The notes: a model not told the origin generated them from the letters alone. A DNA stretch of 64,000 nucleotides from Methanosarcina acetivorans C2A (GCF_000007345.1 NC_003552.1:4464001-4528000), one strand, 5' to 3'. Counted from the first letter of the stretch, positions 47,154 to 56,333 are shown. Translations and numbers: made by a program.

Positions 47154-47900
47154 CTATTTCTCTCCGATGTAACGCTTGGTCTTTGGACAGGCCGCTATGC
47201 AAATGCCACACACTCTTGCCGGCGCTACTATGCCAAGCATTTCATTAGTTTTAGAATAGTATCGGCTGCAGTTTGTTAAATTTATCAGGTGATTTCTGCC
47301 TTTAAGGATGTCCTCTTTGCTCTTTGCGATGTCCCAGAGTGTTCCATTTATTGCTTTTGCCGGACAAGCGTTTGTACATTCCTGGCATTCGCCGCACTTC
47401 GAGATCTCTATCGGGGTCCCGCATTCAAGTACGGCATCGGTCAGGATGGTACTTAGCCTTAGGGCGGAACCGTACTCCTCCGTGACAAGCAACGCCGATT
47501 TCCCGATCCAGCCCAGACCAGCCCTTGTCGCCGCTGTTTTATGCTGGAATGGAGCACTCACTGTTTGTTTATCGACTTTCTTGTGGTCATCCGCCAAAAG
47601 TGGAACGGCTTTATATCCTCTGTCCGTCAGGAGTTTCGTCCCAAATTCACAAAGGTAGTTTGCAAGACTGTTTGCCCGTACTTTATCGTAAGAATATTCT
47701 CTGGTCGGCCCGTTTAGTCCTACCCGTCGGATAATGGCAGGATTTAGCGCCACGCCAATGGAGATTGCATGATCCATCGATTGCCGTGCCTCTGACGGGA
47801 TAGGCCTGATATCGGCAAATCCAACAAGGGATGCTCCCTCTTTCAGCAGGGAATTCCTAATTTCCGAGGATATTTGTTTCACACTATCTATTGTTTCCAT
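47154..47900 (-). CDS. QueG-like double [4Fe-4S] protein
   Basis: 248 residues. The C-terminal part has two cluster motifs, CGECQECTNACPAKA and CSRYYSKT...VCGICIAACPKTKRY. The N-terminal part (GASLVGFADIRPIP) and RAGLGWIGKSALLVTEEYGS are the cobalamin-binding and substrate regions seen in epoxyqueuosine reductase and reductive-dehalogenase relatives. Shorter than QueG (about 350 residues) and without its HEAT-repeat end, so it belongs to the archaeal QueG-like group of unknown substrate rather than to true QueG. Confidence 0.82.
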   Translation of the reverse strand: METIDSVKQISSEIRNSLLKEGASLVGFADIRPIPSEARQSMDHAISIGVALNPAIIRRVGLNGPTREYSYDKVRANSLANYLCEFGTKLLTDRGYKAVPLLADDHKKVDKQTVSAPFQHKTAATRAGLGWIGKSALLVTEEYGSALRLSTILTDAVLECGTPIEISKCGECQECTNACPAKAINGTLWDIAKSKEDILKGRNHLINLTNCSRYYSKTNEMLGIVAPARVCGICIAACPKTKRYIGEK

Positions 47901-48170
47901 TTACAAAGCCCTTCAGGAGATGATAATCTACGAAACCTTATTTTTGGTTGTTAATTATTGGGCCGGATTTTCAATTTATTGAACAGGAATCCTGAACGTT
48001 AATAATTCCTTAAAACTCCATGTGTGATCAGTTATTCCTTTTGTCGTTGCCGGAGTTCTGGTCGTGGGTGTGAGTCCTTGAAAAACGGAAGCGTAAGAAT
48101 CTCTCAATATATTCATTAAATACGGCGGATATACTCGCTTTTTCGGAATTGATCCATAACTCAGAGACAA

Positions 48171-48264
48171 GACCGGACCTTGCCCGCGAATGAATTGATG
48201 AAAGCCCTGATGCACATCAGGATGTAAGTTACAATCCCTGTTTTAGTAGGTTTTGCTCGTGAAT
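48171..48264 (+). CRISPR. Decayed R1 pair with one spacer
   Basis: Only the 3' half of the first repeat remains (GACCTTGCCCGCGAAT-like, to 48191). The second is at 48228-48264 (GTTACAATCCCTGTTTTAGT then AGGTTTTGCTCGTGAAT). They are 36 nt apart. Confidence 0.6.
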
Positions 48265-48440
48265 AACCCGGGGATCGTTTCGTTCTGTGGGAAAAGTGCT
48301 CTATATCCGCAGACATGGACTCCTCGAATATATAACGGCGTGTTTGATATTGTATATATTTTGGCTTTTTAAGCAACTTCCACGCGATATTTTCCCAATT
48401 CATACCTCTCCACGGTTATCGCAGCCACATCCCGATTTTC
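48265..48440 (+). repeat. Conserved sequence behind R1, copy B
   Basis: Partner of 46827-47010, roughly two thirds identical by eye, and also directly behind an R1 repeat. Confidence 0.55.
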
Positions 48441-48478
48441 CATACTGACGATGGACGGGCAGTCAAGCTGGACAGCAG

Positions 48479-49600
48479 TTAGGCGATCTGTTTCTTGATC
48501 AATAACATTCTGAAAGTTGATTCCAATTCCAGGGTCTTTGGATTCCTGCGGTTATCTTCCAGCCCCATATACGCGCCTCCCACATAGTATCCTGCTTTCT
48601 TTTCCACCAGATAGGGGGATGGAAAACAGTAAGTGCCCCTCTCCGTTTGGTAGGTTTCCAGGATTTGCATCCTTTTCTGAAACCAGGGGGATTTTCGCGC
48701 CGCTGGAAAATGTGCCAACAGTTCCATATATTGAACTATTTTTCGCTGCTGATATGGATTTTCGCTGCCCAGGTAGGGCAGATCGAGATTCCACCCACAG
48801 GCATAACAAACTCGCCTATTGCTTTCCGGCCAGATGTAGCCATAACCTGGAGGGAAAGCCCGGTAACGCTCGTCGGTTACATAAGCCACGATATCTTCAA
48901 GCTGATGCCGGTTTTGGTTTTTCAGGAACACTGCTGGCAGGTAAGCAAAGGCAAAGAGATCATGGATCAGGGGTAATGGTTTGGTTCCGCTTGAGGGTAC
49001 CATTTCCGGGCGGATGATAGGTTTTCCTGCCCATTTCTTCGGGAGGCGGACCAGTTCCGCATCCGACATATGAATGTCATAATTTTTTTCCGCCGCCAGC
49101 CGGGATAACAATTCCATCCTATGCATCACGAATTGAATGATCTCATCGTATTCGTATCCGCCGCGCAAAAAGTACGAAGCCATGACGGTAGCAATAAAGA
49201 GCGCCCTTCCCTCCTCGACAGAGGCAGATTCGGGTTTCTCAAGCGCCCTGTGAACCAGGGGATTATCCACGTATTGCCGGAAGCGCTCCATCTTTTCATC
49301 GAAGCTCGTTATTCCTGCCCGCAATCCCCGCTCCAGAAGCCGCGGAATAACGTTTTCGAGGCAAGTAGGTTTCATCCCGTGCAGGGAGTTAAACACGCGG
49401 TTATCGACGTGCGTAATCGGCCCGAAGAGATCCATTTGTTCCAATAGCCAGCGGGTCTTTTCAGTCCAGAGCAGAGTATCCAATTGAGCTTCGTCACCGG
49501 AAAGCGTGCGAGACCCTTCCAGCTCGCACATGCTCCGGTATCGGATGACAGGCCCGCCTTCTTTTAACAGCCATCGGATGAGATCCCGGGTTTCCATCGC
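48479..49600 (-). CDS. Conserved alpha/alpha-toroid-like protein, function unknown
   Basis: 373 residues from ATG 49600 (METRDLIRWLLKEGGPVIRY), preceded by GAGGGAAATG. Mostly helical. Contains WLLEQMDLFGPITHVDNRVF, HGMKPTCLENVIPRLLERG and, late, CYACGWNLDLPYLG and TYCFPSPYLVEKKAGYYVGG. The repeated helical pairs and aromatic clusters look like prenyltransferase/terpenoid-cyclase toroids, and similar proteins occur in clostridia and Chloroflexota, but no catalytic motif (DxDD, QW) is visible. GC-rich compared with its surroundings. Flanked by R1 copies at 48171-48264 and 49742. Confidence 0.6.
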   Translation of the reverse strand, partial: AMETRDLIRWLLKEGGPVIRYRSMCELEGSRTLSGDEAQLDTLLWTEKTRWLLEQMDLFGPITHVDNRVFNSLHGMKPTCLENVIPRLLERGLRAGITSFDEKMERFRQYVDNPLVHRALEKPESASVEEGRALFIATVMASYFLRGGYEYDEIIQFVMHRMELLSRLAAEKNYDIHMSDAELVRLPKKWAGKPIIRPEMVPSSGTKPLPLIHDLFAFAYLPAVFLKNQNRHQLEDIVAYVTDERYRAFPPGYGYIWPESNRRVCYACGWNLDLPYLGSENPYQQRKIVQYMELLAHFPAARKSPWFQKRMQILETYQTERGTYCFPSPYLVEKKAGYYVGGAYMGLEDNRRNPKTLELESTFRMLLIKKQIA

Positions 49601-49741
49601 ATTTCCCTCTTTCAACTACGCAATAACTATATTTTGAATTGCAGACAGGCCCCGCCCGCCAGGCTGAGTATAAGCAGACTCTCTTATTTCTCGTTGCCAG
49701 TTACAGCGCATGCAGCCATCCGCAGCCCGAGGTGCGGGGAA

Positions 49742-49778
49742 GTTTCAATCCTTATTTTAATGGATCTTGCTCTCAAAT
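49742..49778 (+). repeat. Solitary R1 CRISPR-type repeat
   Basis: GTTTCAATCCTTATTTTAAT then GGATCTTGCTCTCAAAT; two mismatches to the intact copies at 44268. Confidence 0.8.
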
Positions 49779-49828
49779 AGCCCCTTTACTGCTTTTTAAG
49801 CCCAGCTCCGGCTTTTGATATAATTCTT

Positions 49829-50749
49829 TCAGGACTTACTTATCCTTCCAATATAGAGCATATGCTCGCAGCTGCCCCATGTCATCGGGTTTGTGGATAG
49901 TTTCATGGAAAGCTCGATAAATGCATTAAAGCAGTCCTCCGGCAGACTATTTATTTTTCCCTCATTCGGCGACAACATCCCCTCTATTGCAGTAATAACT
50001 AATTTCTCAAGCGGATACTTTTTCATAATACCCTCTATATTTGCCGGATTTTCAAACCACGCGTCCGTGAATCCGGGATTTTCCTCAGAAACAATATTGG
50101 TCCCATCCTTCAGGTAATCCAATAATCTGTCCTTTTCGTCCAGAATCATATGCGGGTATCCTTTCATCATATCAATTATAGGTGCAAATGCGGAAATGAA
50201 CGACACAAACAGAATACCGCCAGGCTTCAGAACATTTACGCACTTATCGATTACAATATGTCTTTGACTCTCATCAGTAAGATGATATGAAGGCCCCATA
50301 CAAAGGATTGCATCAAATCGGCCTTTTGTGTGGTGATCAAGTTCAAGCGCATTGCCGTGAATAAAGCCCTCTAAATGTACGCCTTGCTCTTCAGCTTTTG
50401 CCTTTGCAAGTAAAATGTTCTTTGAAGAAAGGTCAAAAAGTGTAACATTATGCCCCTGTGAAGCCAGATATATGGAATATCTTCCGGGCCCTCCCCCTAC
50501 GTCGAGTATTCTAGATTTTTTGGGCAGGTAAATATCCAGATATCTGCGTGTTGTTTCATATTCAATCCGGTGTATCTCAAGCCTCCGCCATTCATATTCC
50601 GGATTACCATCATAAAATGCTTCCACTGTCCTGCATGTATCCGTCCTTAAAACCGCCTTCCAAATTTTAAAGGGACTGATCCCATCATCTAAGAGTGTAT
50701 CCCCTGTCCTGAAACAAAACCCTGAAGAATCAAATATGTGACTCCGCAA
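49829..50749 (-). CDS. SAM-dependent methyltransferase
   Basis: The open frame from TTG 50749 gives 306 residues, but homology begins near EAFYDGNPEYEWRRLEIHRI, so GTG 50626 (265 residues) is the likelier start. Class I fold: ILDVGGGPGRYSIYLASQGH (motif I), VTLFDLSSKNI, FDAILCMGPSYHLTDESQRH and VNVLKPGGILFVSFIS. Closest in outline to small-molecule methyltransferases found in clostridia and methanogens. Substrate unknown. Bounded by R1 copies at 49742 and 51008. Confidence 0.82.
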   Translation of the reverse strand: MRSHIFDSSGFCFRTGDTLLDDGISPFKIWKAVLRTDTCRTVEAFYDGNPEYEWRRLEIHRIEYETTRRYLDIYLPKKSRILDVGGGPGRYSIYLASQGHNVTLFDLSSKNILLAKAKAEEQGVHLEGFIHGNALELDHHTKGRFDAILCMGPSYHLTDESQRHIVIDKCVNVLKPGGILFVSFISAFAPIIDMMKGYPHMILDEKDRLLDYLKDGTNIVSEENPGFTDAWFENPANIEGIMKKYPLEKLVITAIEGMLSPNEGKINSLPEDCFNAFIELSMKLSTNPMTWGSCEHMLYIGRISKS

Positions 50750-50775
50750 GGTAACATAACAGGCCCAAGTTCTCC

Positions 50776-50977
50776 TTATAGCAAATTATCATATCCGGCC
50801 TTCACCCAATCATCTTCTATGCCGGCTTTCAAGATCCCTTCATCACATATCCAAAAATCTTTGTATACAGGTACTGTGACCAGTTTTGATATTGAATCAA
50901 ATAAATGAGAAAACTTTTTACCCCGTCTTATTTCAGCTACAGAGTCATAATCTTTTTTGTATAAGGATATGGCTTAT
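50776..50977 (-). pseudogene. C-terminal gene fragment, 60 aa
   Basis: Frame DYDSVAEIRRGKKFSHLFDS then ISKLVTVPVYKDFWICDEGI and a stop at 50776. There is no start; the piece begins just inside the R1 repeat at 51008. The composition is that of a real protein end; family not recognised. Confidence 0.4.
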
Positions 50978-51007
50978 TTTCAACAAGAAAACAAAATTTG
51001 TATAGTT

Positions 51008-51044
51008 GTTTCAATCCCTGTTTTAGTGGATTTTGCTCTCGAAT
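51008..51044 (+). repeat. Solitary R1 CRISPR-type repeat
   Basis: GTTTCAATCCCTGTTTTAGT then GGATTTTGCTCTCGAAT; three mismatches to the intact copies. Confidence 0.8.
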
Positions 51045-51647
51045 TTGACACAAAGTTCGAAAATATTGAGACCACAGCAAAAAAACAAATGAGTCTGAGT
51101 CTATTTGTACACTGGAATGCAGAGTTTCAAGCCTGGAACACTGGCGTGCCTGTATTCTCGGGGCCTGTCTGGTCATAGGTTTTCTGGCTCAGTGACTCTG
51201 GGAAAAGTTGATGTGATATGCTAAAGTTTTCGTCAAATTCTGAGAAAGTGCTTGCCTCGCTGGAACCCGGGAAGCTACTTTAAAAGAGAAAGCTGAGAGT
51301 GGGATCCTGCAGGCAAGCATGTTCCCGGAAGATAAAATGACAGAAAAGATTTCTCCTGATCAGTTGACCTTGTCTCTGAAGGAAGCCACTATCAGGAGGA
51401 AGGGTTCTTCAAAACTGCTTTTTGACGAATGATAGCTCTCCAACAGATCGACACCGGGTGTATGGACTGACTGCCGAGGTAAACGTCTTTGATGGAAAAG
51501 AAAAAAGGGCATGCATAGCCCTTGTTCATGAGTACGGTTCTCCCTCCAGGAACATTCCGGAGAGGTAATTAATGCGGAGCGCACCGGAAGAAAATAGAAA
51601 AGAATTGAAGAAGATCTTCGCAAAGACTGCGAAGTAATTACTCCTCC
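51045..51647. other. Gene-poor stretch with a phage-like scrap
   Basis: 600 bp without an intact gene. Near 51424-51567 (+) a frame reads VYGLTAEVNVFDGKEKRACI then ALVHEYGSPSRNIPER and stops. Confidence 0.45.
51424..51567 (+). pseudogene. Possible phage virion-protein fragment
   Basis: The ending IALVHEYGSPSRNIPER recalls the HEFGTxxxxIPARP motif of phage minor-tail/virion-morphogenesis proteins (HK97 gp10 or GpG type). Only this piece is left. Confidence 0.3.
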
Positions 51648-53447
51648 TTACTTCTTTGCGCCTTTTAATGCCAGTCCTATTACGACTACAAGGGCACAGG
51701 TTACAATTCCGATGTTTATAAGAGTTTTTCCAACCCCGTTGCTTTCCTCAGCCCCTTTGTCCTCTTCCTCTGAAGCGTTCACGGATCCAACCGTCCTGTT
51801 CTCAGCCTGCAGCTCAAGGACTTGCTTTCCCGGGGCTTTCAGGGTAGGAGCTCCGGAAATTGCAAACGAACCATACCCTGGGGTTTCTGCTGAGAAGTAC
51901 AGGAACTTATCATCCTCTCCGGCTTGAGTTGAATTCAGTTCTGTCCAGGCACCATCCTTGCCATCATGCTCGTCCTCATCCACGTACCTGCTCAGGGTGA
52001 TTGTGTCCTGCTCTACCTGATTGTCTTTAATCCAGGCTTTTTCCACCCTGAAGGTCAGGCCAGGGTCCTCTATATTCTTTGAGGTTGCATATCCGCTGTT
52101 ACCAACCCAGACATTAAAGGATTTGTACGTCTCACCTGCAGGAAGTTCAGGGACCAGGGCGGACTTGTTTTTTAGCTGCTCGACAATAGTTGTGGTCTTG
52201 CCTGCGTTCCTGATCGCGTCGAAGTCTACAGAGACCACGCAGGTTGCATTGTTTTTGAACTCGAACTTAACAGCCTTACCGTTTGTGATAAAGACCTGGG
52301 AGAGCTCCTTAACTTCAACATTCTTTGCAGGCTCAGGGGACCCTCCACCACCGCCTCCGGACGAACCTCCTGAACTCTTGCGGCTGCCGCCTGAGTTGCT
52401 GGAGCTGTCCACTGTTGTATCGTCGGTAGAGTTAGTCTCGTTCCCTGGCAGGATAACGTCAGTCGAGTTGTCTTCAGTACTATTGTCCTCATACTCAGGC
52501 TGTTCTTCTTCAGGTTCTTCCCCGGGTTCTACCCTGGGAGTGACCAGGGGGAAATAATCAACATTTCCTTCGCTTATCTGGTATTCTTCTTCTGCAATCC
52601 CGTCGCCGTCAGTATCCAGATGAGTTTGAGAAAAACCATCTCCCGAAGGAGTGGCCCAGTAGTTTCCTCCGATGTATGGGCCACCGATGATGTTCTCATC
52701 TTTTGACAGGTTGGCTTTATTCCAGCTTTGTACTTTTGGGATCATGTCAAAGTATGGTCCGGGACTAATTTTGAAATTCTCTGTATTGTTGAAAACATTA
52801 TTATAAATTTCATCAACTCTGGTATAATCTTCCAGGACCAGTCCGACATCACACCCCTGGACAGTGTTTCCTGAAATTTCTTTTACCCGGTTTTGAGAGT
52901 GCATCGAATCAATTTTTATCCCGGTATTTGCATCAGATATTTTGTTGCCTCGAATTTTTAAACCACTATCCCCGTCATAATTAATTGCCGTTTCTCCACC
53001 GTTGAACACATTATTTTCAATAATGTCATCCTCTGAAAATTCCTGTATACCAAGATATATCCCGCATTCACGGAATACATTGTCATGAATATTATTCCCT
53101 CCACTGTATTTCCCGTCAATGCTTATGCCAGTTCCGGTGATGTTGAATCCCCAGATAGCTATTTTTGGATTCTCGCCAGGAATATCTTCTTTGAATCCGT
53201 CGACCTCTGGCATCCCTTCGCCTTTGAACACAAGTTCCAGAACAGTTATATCAACAGTTTCATGGTATACCCCAGGCTTCACTACAATCAGATCACCGGT
53301 GGAAGCTCCATTCACCGCACTCTGGATCGTTGTATAGTTTCCGGGTCCGTCGTCATCGACCGTAAAGGTTGTAGCTGCTGCAGATCCAGCGAGGACCTGA
53401 AGGGCTAGAGCTGCAGCGAATAGAATAGATAATAACTTTTTTGTCAG
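51648..53447 (-). CDS. PGF-pre-PGF surface protein with parallel beta-helix, CTG start
   Basis: 599 residues from CTG 53447. Signal peptide (M)TKKLLSILFAAALALQVLAG, then DDDGPGNYTTIQSAVNGAS and right-handed beta-helix repeats of NosD/CASH type (IHDNVFRECGIYL, IIENNVFNGGE, KIRGNKIS). Next a Ser/Thr/Asn-rich linker with a Gly/Ser run, the PGF-pre-PGF domain (VFITNGKAVKFEFKNN to YFSAETPGYGSFAISG) and a C-terminal membrane helix (IVTCALVVVIGLALKG) with a Lys end. It is exported and anchored at the surface, perhaps binding polysaccharide. The first ATG/GTG (53315) would remove the whole signal. CTG lies 5 nt behind GGGGTG; ATT just before it is an alternative. Confidence 0.85.
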   Translation of the reverse strand: MTKKLLSILFAAALALQVLAGSAAATTFTVDDDGPGNYTTIQSAVNGASTGDLIVVKPGVYHETVDITVLELVFKGEGMPEVDGFKEDIPGENPKIAIWGFNITGTGISIDGKYSGGNNIHDNVFRECGIYLGIQEFSEDDIIENNVFNGGETAINYDGDSGLKIRGNKISDANTGIKIDSMHSQNRVKEISGNTVQGCDVGLVLEDYTRVDEIYNNVFNNTENFKISPGPYFDMIPKVQSWNKANLSKDENIIGGPYIGGNYWATPSGDGFSQTHLDTDGDGIAEEEYQISEGNVDYFPLVTPRVEPGEEPEEEQPEYEDNSTEDNSTDVILPGNETNSTDDTTVDSSSNSGGSRKSSGGSSGGGGGGSPEPAKNVEVKELSQVFITNGKAVKFEFKNNATCVVSVDFDAIRNAGKTTTIVEQLKNKSALVPELPAGETYKSFNVWVGNSGYATSKNIEDPGLTFRVEKAWIKDNQVEQDTITLSRYVDEDEHDGKDGAWTELNSTQAGEDDKFLYFSAETPGYGSFAISGAPTLKAPGKQVLELQAENRTVGSVNASEEEDKGAEESNGVGKTLINIGIVTCALVVVIGLALKGAKK

Positions 53448-53506
53448 AATAACACCCCTACATTTTTTAGTTCATATATTTTTCGCATAGTATAAGTCGG
53501 TTTTTA

Positions 53507-53811
53507 TTAAACAGGTAATTTATCCAGCCCTTCTTCATCGGGGATGAAATTCTCACACTTGCAAACCAGGCCAACCTTGACAATGTCACTTTTTCCGTCA
53601 ACTGTGGCCTTCACATATACGTTTCTCATGTATCTACCGCAGTCGCAGAAGGTTTTGGATCAGGTCCCTTCCCTCTCCAATAGTCTTTTTTGAGGCTTTC
53701 AATTACCTCACACCCTTCGACTTTTTCGCCTGGCCTGGTATTTTCAAATACTGATGCACCGTCAGCTGTTTTAATTCTTGTTTTAGTGGATCCTGCTTTC
53801 GAATCTTGCAC
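53507..53811 (-). pseudogene. Broken zinc-ribbon-like small protein
   Basis: The 5' frame (GEKVEGCEVIESLKKDYWRG) stops at 53626. The shifted 3' frame reads FCDCGRYMRNVYVKATVDGK then VGLVCKCENFIPDEEGLDKL and stops at 53507. CxC pairs at both ends of the second frame fit a zinc ribbon. The 5' end runs through the R1 repeat at 53768, so the original start is lost. Confidence 0.5.
53768..53804 (+). repeat. Solitary R1 CRISPR-type repeat
   Basis: GTTTTAATTCTTGTTTTAGT then GGATCCTGCTTTCGAAT; five or so mismatches. Confidence 0.75.
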
Positions 53812-53933
53812 AAGGAGTACATTTTATATACTTTGAACACAAATTTACAATGTTCACTCCAAAAAAAGAAAAAGCAGAATCCTTTGTGTTTGGGTGCTAC
53901 AGAGGATTCTGCTTTGGACAACTTTTTTATACT

Positions 53934-54044
53934 GTTTCAATCCTTGTTTTAGTGGATCTTGTTTTCGAATCTCAAAGAGATGGATAAGTTCCTGCACAGT
54001 CGCTTAAGTTTCAATCCTTGTTTTAAAAGAGCTTGTTTATGAAT
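53934..54044 (+). CRISPR. R1 pair with one spacer next to cas3
   Basis: Copies at 53934-53970 (GTTTCAATCCTTGTTTTAGT then GGATCTTGTTTTCGAAT) and 54008-54044 (GTTTCAATCCTTGTTTTAAA then AGAGCTTGTTTATGAAT), 37 nt apart. The second is the rightmost R1 copy, 50 bp from the cas3 stop. Confidence 0.8.
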
Positions 54045-54092
54045 AAAATTAGAACTTATGAATAAAGTTAGGATTTAAGATTTTTACTGGGA

Positions 54093-56333
54093 TTAGAAAA
54101 TCCCTAAAATAGTCTCCTCCGAAGCCAACAAAAGACCCAACTCAGGACTATATTCAACACTTGCGAATATCATGTCAGAATCAATCTCTAGTTGATTGTT
54201 GTGCATTAGTTTTTTGTATTGACCAACGCTTATCGAGGCAACATACTTCATAGCTTCAAAATATCTTCTATTTTCTATCTCCTCAAGATATTCAAGTTTA
54301 TACTGAATTGGAACAACTTCAACTGATTGGTATAGGTTATAAAATTCTTCCTTATTTTCTTTTTCATTTATAAAGGGAAAAATTCTGCTATGAAACTTGG
54401 GGAAGTTCTTTTTTACCATTTCGAAAGATGCCAGATCAGAGCTCTGATACCCACTAGAATAAACTTCATCCACAAGTTTTTGAATTCTGCTTTCTCCCAG
54501 AATATCCTCTTTGCTTAACAGCTCCAGACTTTTAGAGACTATTTCCTGGTTTTTGTAAACATATTTGTCATTTTCAGATCCTTGTTCAAAAACATATACA
54601 GGTTTGATTATTTTTTCTTCCCATCCTTTTCGATTAACTCTTCCAAACCTTTGGATAAGGGCATCGAGAGGAGCTGGCTCGGAAAACAGTACATCATAAT
54701 CTATATTAAGAGAGACCTCAATTGCCTGTGTGCCAACTAGAAGATTCAGATTCTCTAATTTTGATTCAATTTCTTCCCTATCTCTGAGGATAAATCTTCC
54801 GTGGATTAAGCCGCAATTTTCTATTCCTTCAGAAAGCAAGGTGTATATCTTCTGAGCCTGAGCCACGGTGTTACAAACAACAAGCACTTTTTTGTTATCA
54901 TCAAGCTCTTTTTGAATGAGATCCAAATTATCAAAAATACCTCCTTTAAGAACAGAAACTCTATGTCTTGTAAACTCATTAAGTTCAGATTCTGTAAAGG
55001 AAATTTCTGTTGTGATTCCCAGTTCTCGCTTGAACATTTCTTTCAGAAAAGAAGGAAGAGTAGCAGACATAATCAAAAAACTAGCTTGATACTCTTTTAA
55101 GATCTTTAAAGTTTCAAGTATCAGAGCAGTTGTATGAGCATCATAAGCATGGATTTCGTCCATTATAAAAAGAGCATTAGACATTTCTGCAAGGTTCTGC
55201 TCAAAACCTCGAATTCCAAACATGGATTTAAGAATTTGATGGGGAGTCGCTATTTTATAAGGCCTGTAAATTTTATCTGTGAGGTTTTTTACCTGCTCTG
55301 CCTTTTCAGTTGCAATCAAGTAATCTTCTTCATCCTCAAAGCTCCGGTACAGATAGTACATAGCTTTTCCATGTTGAATACCGGTAAGTTCAGGGTCTTT
55401 AAAATCCCTTTGAAGCCGTTTATACATTGCATTTATGCTGGCAGTATAGGGAAGCAGGTAAAAGACCCTTTTAGACTTGCTAAGATTCTGGTTTGCATGA
55501 CTCCAGAACAACGAAGCTTCTGTTTTTCCACTTCCAGTAGGTGCGATTAAAAAGGCATCTCCTTTTGTTTCTGAAGCTTGACTCTGAGTCTTTCTCATTT
55601 CGGAAAAATTGTATACAGCTTTCATGTCTTCAATTCCACATAATAAGCCGTACTTTCCTCCTGATGCAAGATGGTCGCAGGCTGTTAAAAACCCTTTAAG
55701 AAATATTCCGTATTTTCCATGCAAACTTGTTAATTCATCGTTTTCAAGCTGCTTTTTATAGGGTAGTACGGTATTTTTATAAGAATCAACCATTTCTTCT
55801 ATTGATTCTCTTTCTCTAAATTTATTTAATTCAAAACCCAGGTATTTCCCGCTGATTTCTGGAATTTTTCTTTGAATTTCCCTGAGTTCTTCAAAGTTAG
55901 GAGTTAATTCCTGCAGCTTTTCAGTATACCTTTTTTTGCCAACCGGGCTTGGATACGTCTGAAACATTTCTCGCAAATAAGATACATCTTTATGGTGCGT
56001 GATTATTGCCATGGCTATGGCATCTTTAGGTTGATTATCATATTCAAGCCCAGAAACAAAACCTGCAGAGAGAATTTCATGCCTGTATTTCCATTTTTCC
56101 ATTCCAGAGAGAGCTTTTTGAAATCCTGATGCAGCCTTTCCAAAGTCATGGAAAAAAATAGAATAGAAAAGATGCTCCCAGAATTCAGGCACTCCACAGA
56201 TCTTAGGCGTTTCAGGGTAAGCATCCTTTATGCTTTTGAAAACCATAAGAGCTTTTTCTGTATGTTCCAGCAGAGTTTCGTCGGGATCTGTTTTAGCAAG
56301 AATTACCATATTTCTTCCATTACTTACTATCAA
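54093..56333 (-). CDS. cas3: CRISPR-associated helicase/nuclease Cas3
   Basis: 746 residues. N-terminal HD nuclease (FFHDFGKAASGF, HD at 62-63; ITHHKDVSY) fused to a superfamily 2 helicase: Walker A LIAPTGSGKTEAS (about 262-274), DEIH (392-395), SATLP and QRFGRVNRKG. It unwinds and degrades target DNA after Cascade binding. Start TTG 56333 overlaps the cas5 stop; an ATG at 56309 after GGAAG gives a protein 8 residues shorter. Last gene of the effector operon. Confidence 0.94.
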   Translation of the reverse strand: MIVSNGRNMVILAKTDPDETLLEHTEKALMVFKSIKDAYPETPKICGVPEFWEHLFYSIFFHDFGKAASGFQKALSGMEKWKYRHEILSAGFVSGLEYDNQPKDAIAMAIITHHKDVSYLREMFQTYPSPVGKKRYTEKLQELTPNFEELREIQRKIPEISGKYLGFELNKFRERESIEEMVDSYKNTVLPYKKQLENDELTSLHGKYGIFLKGFLTACDHLASGGKYGLLCGIEDMKAVYNFSEMRKTQSQASETKGDAFLIAPTGSGKTEASLFWSHANQNLSKSKRVFYLLPYTASINAMYKRLQRDFKDPELTGIQHGKAMYYLYRSFEDEEDYLIATEKAEQVKNLTDKIYRPYKIATPHQILKSMFGIRGFEQNLAEMSNALFIMDEIHAYDAHTTALILETLKILKEYQASFLIMSATLPSFLKEMFKRELGITTEISFTESELNEFTRHRVSVLKGGIFDNLDLIQKELDDNKKVLVVCNTVAQAQKIYTLLSEGIENCGLIHGRFILRDREEIESKLENLNLLVGTQAIEVSLNIDYDVLFSEPAPLDALIQRFGRVNRKGWEEKIIKPVYVFEQGSENDKYVYKNQEIVSKSLELLSKEDILGESRIQKLVDEVYSSGYQSSDLASFEMVKKNFPKFHSRIFPFINEKENKEEFYNLYQSVEVVPIQYKLEYLEEIENRRYFEAMKYVASISVGQYKKLMHNNQLEIDSDMIFASVEYSPELGLLLASEETILGIF

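Larger units (their letters stand above)
47901..48478. other. Intergenic with R1 pair and copy B of the flank
   Basis: No gene. Contains the R1 pair at 48171-48264 and the conserved block at 48265-48440. Confidence 0.5.
53448..54092. other. Region between surface protein and cas3
   Basis: Holds two broken frames of one or two small zinc-binding proteins (53507-53811) and three R1 copies. No intact gene. Confidence 0.5.
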
